A stretch of DNA of 64,000 bases from Salibacterium halotolerans (GTDB taxonomy: Bacteria > Bacillota > Bacilli > Bacillales > Marinococcaceae), in the NCBI RefSeq assembly GCF_900115625.1, contig NZ_FOXD01000004.1, positions 124,001 to 188,000 on the forward strand, given 5' to 3'. The notes beneath the pieces are model-generated. The model ran no database searches, was not told the origin of the DNA, and saw only the letters and a program-made list of their open reading frames with translations. Shown here piece after piece: positions 18,059 through 26,500 of this stretch (its first letter is position 1; each line of letters opens with the position of its first letter). Made by a program: the position numbers and the translations under genes.

Positions 18059-18099
18059 TGAAAACGCATACAATATACCTACAGCTGAAACCGCTTACT
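18059..18099 (+). promoter_or_regulatory. Tandem cre-like sites before importer operon
   Basis: TGAAAACGCATACA (18059-18072) and TGAAACCGCTTACT (18086-18099) each differ from the CcpA consensus TGWAANCGNTNWCA at one position. Both lie within 65 bases of the first permease start, a good place for catabolite repression. Confidence 0.55.
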
Positions 18100-18121
18100 A
18101 AACCATAGGGGGGTGATGGAT

Positions 18122-19069
18122 GTGGCAGAGAATGAAGCTACCACAGCATATCAGAGTAATACGCAGAAACAGCAGTTGGGCCGCTTCAAAAGCACGAAGT
18201 TCAAAGAAAACTTCGCGGGCTATATGTTCGTGGCGCCGATGTTGATAGGAACGACTGTTTTAATCATTATTCCTATTTTTATCGCGCTGGCTGTCAGTTT
18301 TACGGACTGGGTGTTCATCAGCGGATTTCAGAGCGCGGACTTTGTAGGACTGGAGAACTTCAGAAACATGGTGCAGGATGAGCCGTTCATCCAGTCGGTG
18401 GTGAACAACATCTGGCTGATTCTGGCCGTACCGTTGACGATGGTGCTGTCGCTGGTTCTGGCTGTCGTTATCAACAAAAACGTATACTTTAAGGGATTTT
18501 TCAAGGTTATTTACTTTATGCCTTATATCTCCAGTATCGTAGCGATTGCGATTGTATTCCAGCTATTGTTCCACCCGTCGTACGGCCCGATTAATGAATT
18601 TCTCATGTCGATCGGAATCGACAATCCGCCAAAATGGCTGGCTGATTCCGACTGGGCGCTCGTATCGGTGATTATCATCACGGTGTGGACGTCAATCGGA
18701 TTTAATCTCATTATCTATCTTGCCGGACTTCAGAATATCCCGGCGGATTTATACGAGGCAGCGGAAATGGACGGCGCGTCGGCCTGGGTGAAATTTAAAA
18801 ATATCACGGTACCGATGCTGTCGCCGACAACATTTTTCCTTTTAATCACAGGAATCATTTACAGTTTCAAATCGTTTGAGCTGATTGTCGTACTGACCGA
18901 AGGCGGCCCGGGGTATTCCACGTCGGTTATCGTGTATTACCTGTATGAGCAGGCCTTTGAAAATCTGAAATCGGGTTACGCGTCAGCGATTGCGATTACA
19001 CTGCTCGGCATGCTGCTTGTAATCACAGCGATTCAGTGGATCGGGCAGAAAAAATGGGTGAATTATTAA
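18122..19069 (+). CDS. Carbohydrate ABC transporter permease (MalF/LplB-like)
   Basis: An inner-membrane permease of about 315 residues with six or so helices and the EAA loop EAAEMDGASAWVKFKNITVPML that contacts the ATPase. A polar N-terminal tail precedes GYMFVAPMLIGTTVLIIIP. The GTG at 18122 follows AGGGGGGTGA by five bases; an ATG at 18116 is also possible. It is the first gene of the importer operon, 14 bases before the second permease. No ATPase gene is present, so a shared MsmX-type ATPase is likely. Confidence 0.9.
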   Translation: MAENEATTAYQSNTQKQQLGRFKSTKFKENFAGYMFVAPMLIGTTVLIIIPIFIALAVSFTDWVFISGFQSADFVGLENFRNMVQDEPFIQSVVNNIWLILAVPLTMVLSLVLAVVINKNVYFKGFFKVIYFMPYISSIVAIAIVFQLLFHPSYGPINEFLMSIGIDNPPKWLADSDWALVSVIIITVWTSIGFNLIIYLAGLQNIPADLYEAAEMDGASAWVKFKNITVPMLSPTTFFLLITGIIYSFKSFELIVVLTEGGPGYSTSVIVYYLYEQAFENLKSGYASAIAITLLGMLLVITAIQWIGQKKWVNY

Positions 19070-19083
19070 GGGGGTGAAAGGTA

Positions 19084-19920
19084 TTGAATCGTCTGCGGAG
19101 ACTGAATACGAAAAAAGTTATTATTACCATTATCATGTTCGCAATAGGGCTTTTGTTTCTGATGCCGTTTATCTGGATGCTGTCTGCATCGTTGAAGGCA
19201 GAAACCAACGTGTTCTCGTATCCGATTGAATGGATACCGTCGGACTGGAAGTGGGACAATTACCGCCGCGTGTGGTTCGGGGAGCAGCCTTTCATTCTGT
19301 ACTACTGGAACTCCATCAAAGTAACGGTGCTCACAACGCTGCTATCTGTAACCGTTTCCGCACTGGCGGCGTACGGATTTTCCAAAATCCATTTTAAAGG
19401 AAGAAATGTGTTGTTTCTGATCGTGCTTGCGACCTTCCTGATCCCGGCGCAGGCTATTCTGGTGCCGCAGTTCATGATGTACCGGGTGCTGAACCTGTTT
19501 GACACCCACCTCGGGTTAATTTTGCTGAACAGTTTCAGTGTCCTTGGAACATTTCTCTTAAGGCAGTTTTTCTCCAGTATTCAGGATGACTACATTGATG
19601 CGGCGAAAATGGACGGAGCTTCGCATTTTACGATCTTTTACAAAGTGGTCGTGCCGATGATGGTTCCAGCTATTTCGACCTACGCGATTCTCCGGTTTAT
19701 CTGGACGTGGAACGACTACCAGGGACCGCTCATCTTTCTGCGGTCGGACCATTTGTCGACGATCCAGCTCGCGATTGAGCGGTTCTCGACGAGCAGTGGG
19801 GAGCTGTACAGTCTGATTATGGCAGGTTCGGTTTCGGCCATTCTGCCGCTTATCATTATTTTCATCATCGGTCAGAAATACGTCATTGAAGGTATCGCAC
19901 GAGGGGGAGTAAAAGGGTAA
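19084..19920 (+). CDS. Carbohydrate ABC transporter permease (MalG/YtcP-like)
   Basis: The partner permease, 278 residues with six helices and the EAA loop DAAKMDGASHFTIFYKVVVPMM. The TTG start follows GGGGGTGAAAGG. The C-terminal IIGQKYVIEGIARGGVKG ending is typical of carbohydrate permeases of the CUT1 family. It would form the heterodimeric channel with the upstream gene and take oligosaccharides delivered by the downstream lipoprotein. Confidence 0.92.
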   Translation: MNRLRRLNTKKVIITIIMFAIGLLFLMPFIWMLSASLKAETNVFSYPIEWIPSDWKWDNYRRVWFGEQPFILYYWNSIKVTVLTTLLSVTVSALAAYGFSKIHFKGRNVLFLIVLATFLIPAQAILVPQFMMYRVLNLFDTHLGLILLNSFSVLGTFLLRQFFSSIQDDYIDAAKMDGASHFTIFYKVVVPMMVPAISTYAILRFIWTWNDYQGPLIFLRSDHLSTIQLAIERFSTSSGELYSLIMAGSVSAILPLIIIFIIGQKYVIEGIARGGVKG

Positions 19921-19951
19921 CCTTTTAACTATAATGAAGGAGGGAATTTTA

Positions 19952-21292
19952 ATGAAAAAATCACTGTTTACACTGTCGGGTACGTTTCTGCTTGCGGCAC
20001 TGGCGGCATGTTCCGGAGGGGGAGAGCAGGAAGCGTCCGATTCGTCGTCCGACGGCGGGTCGTCAGGGGAAGAAGTCACGATCCGTCTTCACCACTGGTA
20101 CAACGAGGAACAGGACAACTGGGACGATGTCATTGCTTCCTTTGAAGAAGCGCATCCGAACATTAATGTAGAGTCGGTAACACCGGAAAACAATGATGCC
20201 AACGAAACGATGCAGCAGATTGACCTGGCCGCGGCATCCGGCGACCAGCTTGATGTCATCATGGTTAACGATGCATCCAACTACGCACAGCGCGTGAGTC
20301 AGGGTATGTTTGAACCGTTGAACAGCTATATTGATGAAGCAGGGTTTAATTATGATGAAGAGTACCGTGTGGACACAGCTGTTGACGGCGAACGCTACGC
20401 GCTGCCGGGAAAATATAATATGCACTTTGTCATGATGAATCAGGATAAACTGGACGAAAATAACCTGGAACTTCCGACGGATTGGACGTGGAATGAATTC
20501 ATGGATTATGCCGATCAACTGTCTGAAGGCGAAGGCGCCAACAAGATGTACGGTACGTATTTCCATACGTGGATCGACTACGTCAAACTGGCAGCGTTCA
20601 ACCAGCCGGAAAACAGCAACCTCGTCAAAGATGACGGCACCACATCCAATATCGACAGTGAAAAGATACGACAATCCCTTGAAATCAGGCAGCGGGGTCA
20701 TGAAGATGGATCCGCCGTACCGTATGACAATACGATTTCCCAGGAACTGTCGTACCGGGATCAGTTTTTCAACCAGTCCGCGGCAACCATCCTGACGGGA
20801 AGCTGGATGATCAGTGAAGCAGGCGGTATCGATGGCAGTCCTTCGCCGTTCAATGTATCGTTTGCGCCGTACCCGAAAGCCGAAGAAGGAGATCCGGTGA
20901 CGACGCCGGCCGGTGCCGATTTCCTTTCTGTTTATTCCGGTTCCCAGAACAAGGAAGCAGCGTTTGAATTCATCCGCTGGTACACGACAGAAGGTATCCA
21001 GGAACAGGGAAGATACCTGCCGGCTTACAAGAATGCGGACCTGCAGGAAGTCGTCGATAACCTTGTTCAGGCAAGTGCCGCTCCGGACAAAGTAGACACG
21101 GAATCTCTCATCAATGTGCTCGAAACGTCCGAGGCCGCACCACTTAACATTCCACCAACCTACATCAGTGAAGCAGAAGACGCCTATATGAGTGAAACGG
21201 ACGCCTTCCTCCTCGGAGAACAGGATTTGGAGACGACCATAGAGAATGCCGATCAAAAGGTACAGGAGATTATCGATAATAACGCGGAATAA
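19952..21292 (+). CDS. Extracellular solute-binding lipoprotein, family 1
   Basis: A 446-residue sugar-binding lipoprotein for the CUT1 importer. The signal peptide ends in the lipobox LAACSGG (cysteine 20) and is followed by a Ser/Gly/Asp linker. The core has the family 1 pattern (VTIRLHHWYNEEQDNWDDVIASFE, then LPGKYNMHFVMMNQDKL and GSWMISEAGG). The ATG at 19952 follows AAGGAGGG by seven bases and is preferred to the in-frame ATG at 19934. It would bind the oligosaccharide produced by the locus enzymes. Confidence 0.92.
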   Translation: MKKSLFTLSGTFLLAALAACSGGGEQEASDSSSDGGSSGEEVTIRLHHWYNEEQDNWDDVIASFEEAHPNINVESVTPENNDANETMQQIDLAAASGDQLDVIMVNDASNYAQRVSQGMFEPLNSYIDEAGFNYDEEYRVDTAVDGERYALPGKYNMHFVMMNQDKLDENNLELPTDWTWNEFMDYADQLSEGEGANKMYGTYFHTWIDYVKLAAFNQPENSNLVKDDGTTSNIDSEKIRQSLEIRQRGHEDGSAVPYDNTISQELSYRDQFFNQSAATILTGSWMISEAGGIDGSPSPFNVSFAPYPKAEEGDPVTTPAGADFLSVYSGSQNKEAAFEFIRWYTTEGIQEQGRYLPAYKNADLQEVVDNLVQASAAPDKVDTESLINVLETSEAAPLNIPPTYISEAEDAYMSETDAFLLGEQDLETTIENADQKVQEIIDNNAE

Positions 21293-21357
21293 CAAAACGA
21301 AGGATGAGGGTGTCATCACCCTGATCCTTCCTCCTGTTTGCAGCGAAGGAGGAGCTC

Positions 21358-23112
21358 ATGCTGTTTTCACAACACAAGGGAACGGAACTTCTGCCGACGT
21401 TCGTGCTTGACAGAACGTGGTGGGAAGAAAGAGCGCTGCATCCGGGGTGGCAGCGTCTGGTATCGGAGACAAGAGATGAAGCAGAGCGCCTGATCAAACG
21501 TCCCGCGCCGCAGCTGACAGATGATTTGTTCTGTCTGTTTGAGGAGACCGGTTCCCGGAAGGAATACGAAGCCGTTTATTTTCACCGAAGACACCGTATG
21601 AACACGTTTGCCTTCATGACGCTCATCCATTCGGAAAAAAAGCAGTACAAACAGGCTCTCCGGGATGAAGTGGAAGATGTCTGTTCGGAATATTCGTGGT
21701 GCCTGCCTGCGCACATCAAAGACGATGATCCGAGTACGATTGATCTGTTTGCCGCGGAAACCAGTTTTGCGCTGAGTGAGATGAAAAGCATCCTCGGCAC
21801 CGAACTTGGAGAGAGGCTCTGCCGGCGTATAGAGGAAGAGGTCCGCGGGCGCGTGCTGCAGCCCTTTCTCAACCATACGTATCACTGGGAAACCGTCGAT
21901 CATAACTGGGCGGCTGTCTGTGCCGGGTCGGTCGGAGCGGCTGCGATGCACCTGCTCGAAGAAGGTGAGGTGCTGGATGCGATTCTTGAGCGGAATGTGC
22001 GGACGATGGATTATTTTCTGAGTGGATTTAATGAAGACGGCGTGTGCCTGGAGGGGTACCAATACTGGCAGTACGGGTTCGGATTTTTCGTTTATTTTGC
22101 CGATCTGCTGCTCGCGCATTCCGGCGGACATATCAATCTATTTCAACGCGCCGGTGTCGGCGGGCTCGCACGTTTTCAGCAGAAAGCATTTTTATACCGC
22201 AGTAAAGTTGTTTCCTTCTCGGACTGTGTGCCGGAGCAGGCGGTTCACCTCGGACTGAGCCATTACCTGCACCACTGTTTCTCTGATGTGACAGTTCCGG
22301 ATGATCATCTCCGCGCTCCTTATACGGACGATCACTGCGCGCGGTGGGCACCGCTTCTGCGGGAATGGATATGGTTCGATGACACACTTCAAGGCAGAAA
22401 GTGGGAGGATAAAGATGAGGTGATGGCCTCGTCCCAGTGGGTGGTGTCGCGGTTTCATGCAGATACGGATCACTATGCCTTCGCCGCAAAGGGCGGCCAT
22501 AACGATGAACCGCACAACCATAATGACGTCGGCCAAATGATAATGATGAAAAACGGGGAGGCGTTTCTGAAGGATCTGGGAGCGGGATTATACCAAAAAG
22601 GATATTTTGACGAGAAACGGTATACGTTCATCACCAATCACGCACGCGGCCATTCCCTTCCTGTGATTAATGGAATCTATCAGACAGAAGGGCGGGAGAG
22701 AAAGGCGGTGCAGACGAACGTCCTCACGGAAAACGCACGTCTTGTGTACGGGCTGGAGCTCGGCGGTACGTATCCTGTCTCCGGGCTGACGTCCTTTCAC
22801 CGGACGTTCATCTGGCACAAACAAGAAAAACCCGTGCTTGAGATTCATGATGCATTTGATCTGGAGAAAGCACCGGCGGATATAACGGAACAGTTTATTC
22901 TCGGCGATCTCCTGTGGACGCAAAAAACATCGGGAGTCATTGCCGCAGAAGGCATGCACATTTATTACGATCCGTCCCAAATGCACCCGGTATTGTCGAG
23001 GGAGTACTTCATGAATCACGACGGCGAAAAAGAATTCTATCAATGTCTGAAATTACATGCCCGGAACCCGACACAAACAGGTATAATGAAGATAGCGTTT
23101 TCATTTTCCTGA
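21358..23112 (+). CDS. Heparinase II/III-family protein (putative polysaccharide lyase)
   Basis: A 584-residue cytosolic protein without a signal peptide. The N-terminal half is an alpha/alpha-toroid (WETVDHNWAAVCAGSVGAAAM, then DGVCLEGYQYWQYGFGFF). The C-terminal half has the heparinase II/III beta-sandwich, with the hallmark motif GGHNDEPHNHNDVGQMIM near residue 385 and ITNHARGHSLPVING after it. Members of this fold cleave uronic-acid polysaccharides by beta-elimination, and the EGYQYW tyrosine region fits. It probably acts on imported oligosaccharides. The exact PL family and substrate are unknown. Confidence 0.82.
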   Translation: MLFSQHKGTELLPTFVLDRTWWEERALHPGWQRLVSETRDEAERLIKRPAPQLTDDLFCLFEETGSRKEYEAVYFHRRHRMNTFAFMTLIHSEKKQYKQALRDEVEDVCSEYSWCLPAHIKDDDPSTIDLFAAETSFALSEMKSILGTELGERLCRRIEEEVRGRVLQPFLNHTYHWETVDHNWAAVCAGSVGAAAMHLLEEGEVLDAILERNVRTMDYFLSGFNEDGVCLEGYQYWQYGFGFFVYFADLLLAHSGGHINLFQRAGVGGLARFQQKAFLYRSKVVSFSDCVPEQAVHLGLSHYLHHCFSDVTVPDDHLRAPYTDDHCARWAPLLREWIWFDDTLQGRKWEDKDEVMASSQWVVSRFHADTDHYAFAAKGGHNDEPHNHNDVGQMIMMKNGEAFLKDLGAGLYQKGYFDEKRYTFITNHARGHSLPVINGIYQTEGRERKAVQTNVLTENARLVYGLELGGTYPVSGLTSFHRTFIWHKQEKPVLEIHDAFDLEKAPADITEQFILGDLLWTQKTSGVIAAEGMHIYYDPSQMHPVLSREYFMNHDGEKEFYQCLKLHARNPTQTGIMKIAFSFS

Positions 23113-23132
23113 TCAGATAAAGGGGTATCGGT

Positions 23133-24968
23133 ATGAAAAGAATCATAAACGGCTTCCGCAACCGTTTTTCTTTCAAACAGAAACTGTTCATCTGGGTAGT
23201 TATCTGTATGCTGCTGCCGATGGTGTTCAGTGTCATTAACCTGAATATCTCCAGCTCCCAGATTTTACGGGAGCGGCTGATTCAAAGTGAGGAGAATGCA
23301 TCGGAGCTGACGGAAGCGAATGTGTCCAATATGATAGATAACGTCATTCAGACGATGAACGACGCCACTTTCAATAACGATATCCAGCCGATGATCTCAA
23401 GCCTCCGCAATGAACCGCTTGGGGCAAGACAGATTCTTGAGATTAATAACCGCCTCAGTTCGTTGTCGAGAAATCATAATATTTCGCTTTCTATTGTGAG
23501 TGCGGAAAAAGATCAGGTGATGTCCGGGTCGGGATGGCGTCCGGCTTTTACTGAACAGCAGTCTGTGTATGAAGAGTTTCAAAGCCGGATGGAGGAACTG
23601 TCGTCTTTTCAGGTGAGGTGGCTCGGTCCCGCCTCGCAGCTCGGGGACAATACGTTTTCGGGTGACTACGTCAATTCGCCGATTCTGCTCTCGCGCCGCC
23701 TGACCGACTACAACGGCGAAACAACCGCGTATCTGTTCGCGCGTATCAGCCGGACAGAACTGGATCGGGTGCTGTTGACCGATGAAGACGTCGGACGCCG
23801 TAATCTTCTTCTCGACCGTGAAGGAAACGTGCTCTACGGGAACGAAGACTACGTGCCGGGACAAGAATTTCCTTACGGGGATAACGGGCGTGCAGGGAAG
23901 GAAACCTTTGTCACCACGATGGAAGACGGGAAAAATCATGTGATTGTCCGGCAGGATCTGGAGCAGCGCGACTGGAGTCTCGTCAGTTACGTGCCGTATC
24001 AGCAGGCCGCAAACAGCCTCGACCGGGCCTACCAGCAGAATTTTTTCATCCAGGCCGGCGCGTTTCTGCTGTTTACCCTGATTATGCTGTTTGTGATCCA
24101 TCGCTTTTTCCGGCCGATTCAGAGGCTTGTGTATACGGCGGAAAAAGTCGAGCAGGGACATCTTGATATGCGCAACGATCTGCAGCGACACGATGAAATC
24201 GGCAGACTGTCGACGTCGTTTGACCATATGCTCGACCGTATCCAGGAAACGATCCAACAGACCAAAACCGAGCAGGCAATGAAGCGCAAAGCGGAAATGG
24301 AAGTACTGCAGTCCAAAATCCAGCCGCACTTTTTATTCAATATTTTAAACACGATCCGGATACAGATGTTCAAAGACGGAAACACCGAAAATGCGAAACT
24401 GATCACGTCACTCGGGACACTGCTGCGCGCGATTTACCGGGGATCGGAATGGGTGACACTCACCGAGGAGACAAAGCAGCTGGAGGAGTATGTGAAGCTC
24501 ATCAATCCGATGAGAAAATATGCCGTGGAGCTCGAACAGGAAGTGGACGCGGACGCCGCAGCGGAAAAAGTGCCGCAGTTCATTCTGCAGCCGGTGATTG
24601 AAAATGCGTGCTATCACGGTCTTCCTGCTGCAGCCGGCCGGATCCGGGTCCGGGCGTGGACCGAAGACACGATGCTATGCATTGAAGTGAGCGATAACGG
24701 CAAAGGGCTAGAACCGGAAAAACTGGCAGGAATCAAACGGGCGCTGTTTGTGAACAAGGAGGATATTGTCCGCGACTACATGAAACAGAAAAACAGCATG
24801 TTCGGCATCGGTCTGAAAAACGTGTACGACCGCATGAAACTGACCTATGGCAGCGCGCTGTATATGGATCTTGAGAGCACACTGCATGAAGGCACGACCG
24901 TTTTCATGCGCTTTCCAAGAACTCAAAGGGGGTTGATGGGGGATGAAAGTACTGCTGGCGGAAGATAA
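23133..24968 (+). CDS. YesM-type sensor histidine kinase
   Basis: A 611-residue membrane kinase. One helix near residues 18-38 and a second near 303-323 flank an extracellular Cache-like sensor of about 260 residues. HAMP, a short coiled coil and the HisKA_7TM-like motif QSKIQPHFLFNILNTIRIQM follow, where the histidine of QPHFLFN is phosphorylated. The HATPase_c domain includes ENACYHGLP and SDNGKGLEPEKL. It likely senses an extracellular sugar, as the YesM/YesN group does for plant polysaccharides. It overlaps the response regulator by 26 bases. Confidence 0.92.
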   Translation: MKRIINGFRNRFSFKQKLFIWVVICMLLPMVFSVINLNISSSQILRERLIQSEENASELTEANVSNMIDNVIQTMNDATFNNDIQPMISSLRNEPLGARQILEINNRLSSLSRNHNISLSIVSAEKDQVMSGSGWRPAFTEQQSVYEEFQSRMEELSSFQVRWLGPASQLGDNTFSGDYVNSPILLSRRLTDYNGETTAYLFARISRTELDRVLLTDEDVGRRNLLLDREGNVLYGNEDYVPGQEFPYGDNGRAGKETFVTTMEDGKNHVIVRQDLEQRDWSLVSYVPYQQAANSLDRAYQQNFFIQAGAFLLFTLIMLFVIHRFFRPIQRLVYTAEKVEQGHLDMRNDLQRHDEIGRLSTSFDHMLDRIQETIQQTKTEQAMKRKAEMEVLQSKIQPHFLFNILNTIRIQMFKDGNTENAKLITSLGTLLRAIYRGSEWVTLTEETKQLEEYVKLINPMRKYAVELEQEVDADAAAEKVPQFILQPVIENACYHGLPAAAGRIRVRAWTEDTMLCIEVSDNGKGLEPEKLAGIKRALFVNKEDIVRDYMKQKNSMFGIGLKNVYDRMKLTYGSALYMDLESTLHEGTTVFMRFPRTQRGLMGDESTAGGR

Positions 24969-26490
24969 TTACCAGATGCTTGAATTTATGTATCAATGCG
25001 TGCCCTGGGAAGAACACGGTTTCGAAGTGACGGGACGATGCGCCACAGGGATGGAAGCGTGGACATCCGCCCGCGAAGATATGCCGGACATGGTTATCAC
25101 CGATATCAGTATGCCGGGGATGGATGGTCTGGAGCTGATCGAGAAAGTGCGGGCGGTCAATCCGGAACTCGAATCGATTATTATTACGTGCCATGATGAT
25201 TTCGAGTATGCAAGAAAAGCGCTGCGCCTGTACGTCGGGGATTATATTTTAAAAGAAACCCTGGAACCCGGTATGCTGCTCAAAGCCGTGCAGCAGATGA
25301 AAAAGAAACTGGAAGAACATCAGGCCGACCGGACGCATATGGACGCGTTGCAGACGTTCGTGGAATATTCGAAAAAGCCGCTGAAAAAAGAGTGGATCCA
25401 TTCGTTTCTGCACGGCACGGAAGAACGTTCGGATGTGCTCTCCCTTTCGTTTGACACTACCCGCTATGTGCCGGTTTCTGGACGTTTTCTCGATGCGCAG
25501 GAGGAAGGAGCGGAATCTATCGTCGAGGAGGCCGGCCGAGCTGTATTGGAGGAAGCAGACAGCGATTACGTTATCGCTTCCCCCGGGGAGATGTACTGGT
25601 TTTTTCCTTACCACCGCGGCATGACGGCAGACGATGTATCAATGCAGCTAACGAAGATACAGCGGTATGTCCAGCGCGAAACAGGGCAGTCCCTCGTGTT
25701 TGTGACAGGAAATCACGCTGGGACGTACGAGGAGCTTCGGACGGCGCTTGAGCAGGTAACCCCGGCCCGCGGCGGATGGTTTTACATCACCGAACCCGGT
25801 GTCTTCACAGCGGAACAGCTGACATTGAAATCCGGGCATGATGATATTTTCATGCACTATACGACAGCGTTGTATGACCTGAAGAAAATCATTACCGAAG
25901 AAGACGCGCAAGCCGCCGAAGCCTGGCTGCAGTCGTGGATGAACGAAATAACCGATAAGGCATGGAACCCCGAACAGGTGAAAAGCTGGATTCATAAAAT
26001 CCTGATCGATATCGATCTGAAATACCAATCACTGCAGCATTACAGCGACAAGCCGTCATCGGTGTTGTACAGTGAAATTCATGCGCTGCGTCATACCGGC
26101 GAACTGGAAGCGTACCTGCGTGCGTATGTGCAGCAGAAAATGACGCTCGCCGCGCATCTCAGAGAAAGCTCGGACCGCCGGGAAATCTGGGAAGCGAAGA
26201 AATACGTGGAGACGCATCTGGATCAGAAAATCACGATGGAAGGAGCGGCCAACCACCTTCATCTCAACCCAAGCCACTTCAGCCGGATATTTAAACAGGA
26301 AACCGGGGAGACGTTCGTCGAATACACGACGAAAAAGAAGATGGAACAGGCCTCGCACGACCTGTTGTATACGAATCATACGGTAGATGATATCGCATTG
26401 TCGATCGGGTATGACAATACGAGTTATTTTACGAAACTGTTCAGGAAATTCAGCGGATTTTCTCCGAAACAATATCGAAAAGACAAATGA
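24943..26490 (+). CDS. YesN-type response regulator with AraC DNA-binding domain
   Basis: A 515-residue protein: a receiver domain with phospho-acceptor D54 (MVITDISMPGMDG), a long central helical region and a C-terminal AraC/XylS domain with two helix-turn-helix units (EGAANHLHLNPSHFSRIFKQ and VDDIALSIGYDNTSYFTKLF). Phosphorylated by the upstream kinase, it should activate the GH59 and importer promoters. The AGTGTCCnATA motifs in both promoter regions are candidate targets, though this is untested. Confidence 0.93.
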   Translation: MKVLLAEDNYQMLEFMYQCVPWEEHGFEVTGRCATGMEAWTSAREDMPDMVITDISMPGMDGLELIEKVRAVNPELESIIITCHDDFEYARKALRLYVGDYILKETLEPGMLLKAVQQMKKKLEEHQADRTHMDALQTFVEYSKKPLKKEWIHSFLHGTEERSDVLSLSFDTTRYVPVSGRFLDAQEEGAESIVEEAGRAVLEEADSDYVIASPGEMYWFFPYHRGMTADDVSMQLTKIQRYVQRETGQSLVFVTGNHAGTYEELRTALEQVTPARGGWFYITEPGVFTAEQLTLKSGHDDIFMHYTTALYDLKKIITEEDAQAAEAWLQSWMNEITDKAWNPEQVKSWIHKILIDIDLKYQSLQHYSDKPSSVLYSEIHALRHTGELEAYLRAYVQQKMTLAAHLRESSDRREIWEAKKYVETHLDQKITMEGAANHLHLNPSHFSRIFKQETGETFVEYTTKKKMEQASHDLLYTNHTVDDIALSIGYDNTSYFTKLFRKFSGFSPKQYRKDK

Positions 26491-26500
26491 GGTGAAGCAT

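Noticed and set aside
20063-21319. 418-codon open frame antisense to the solute-binding protein gene
   Set aside because: It is a composition shadow of a real gene, without a ribosome site or recognisable domain.
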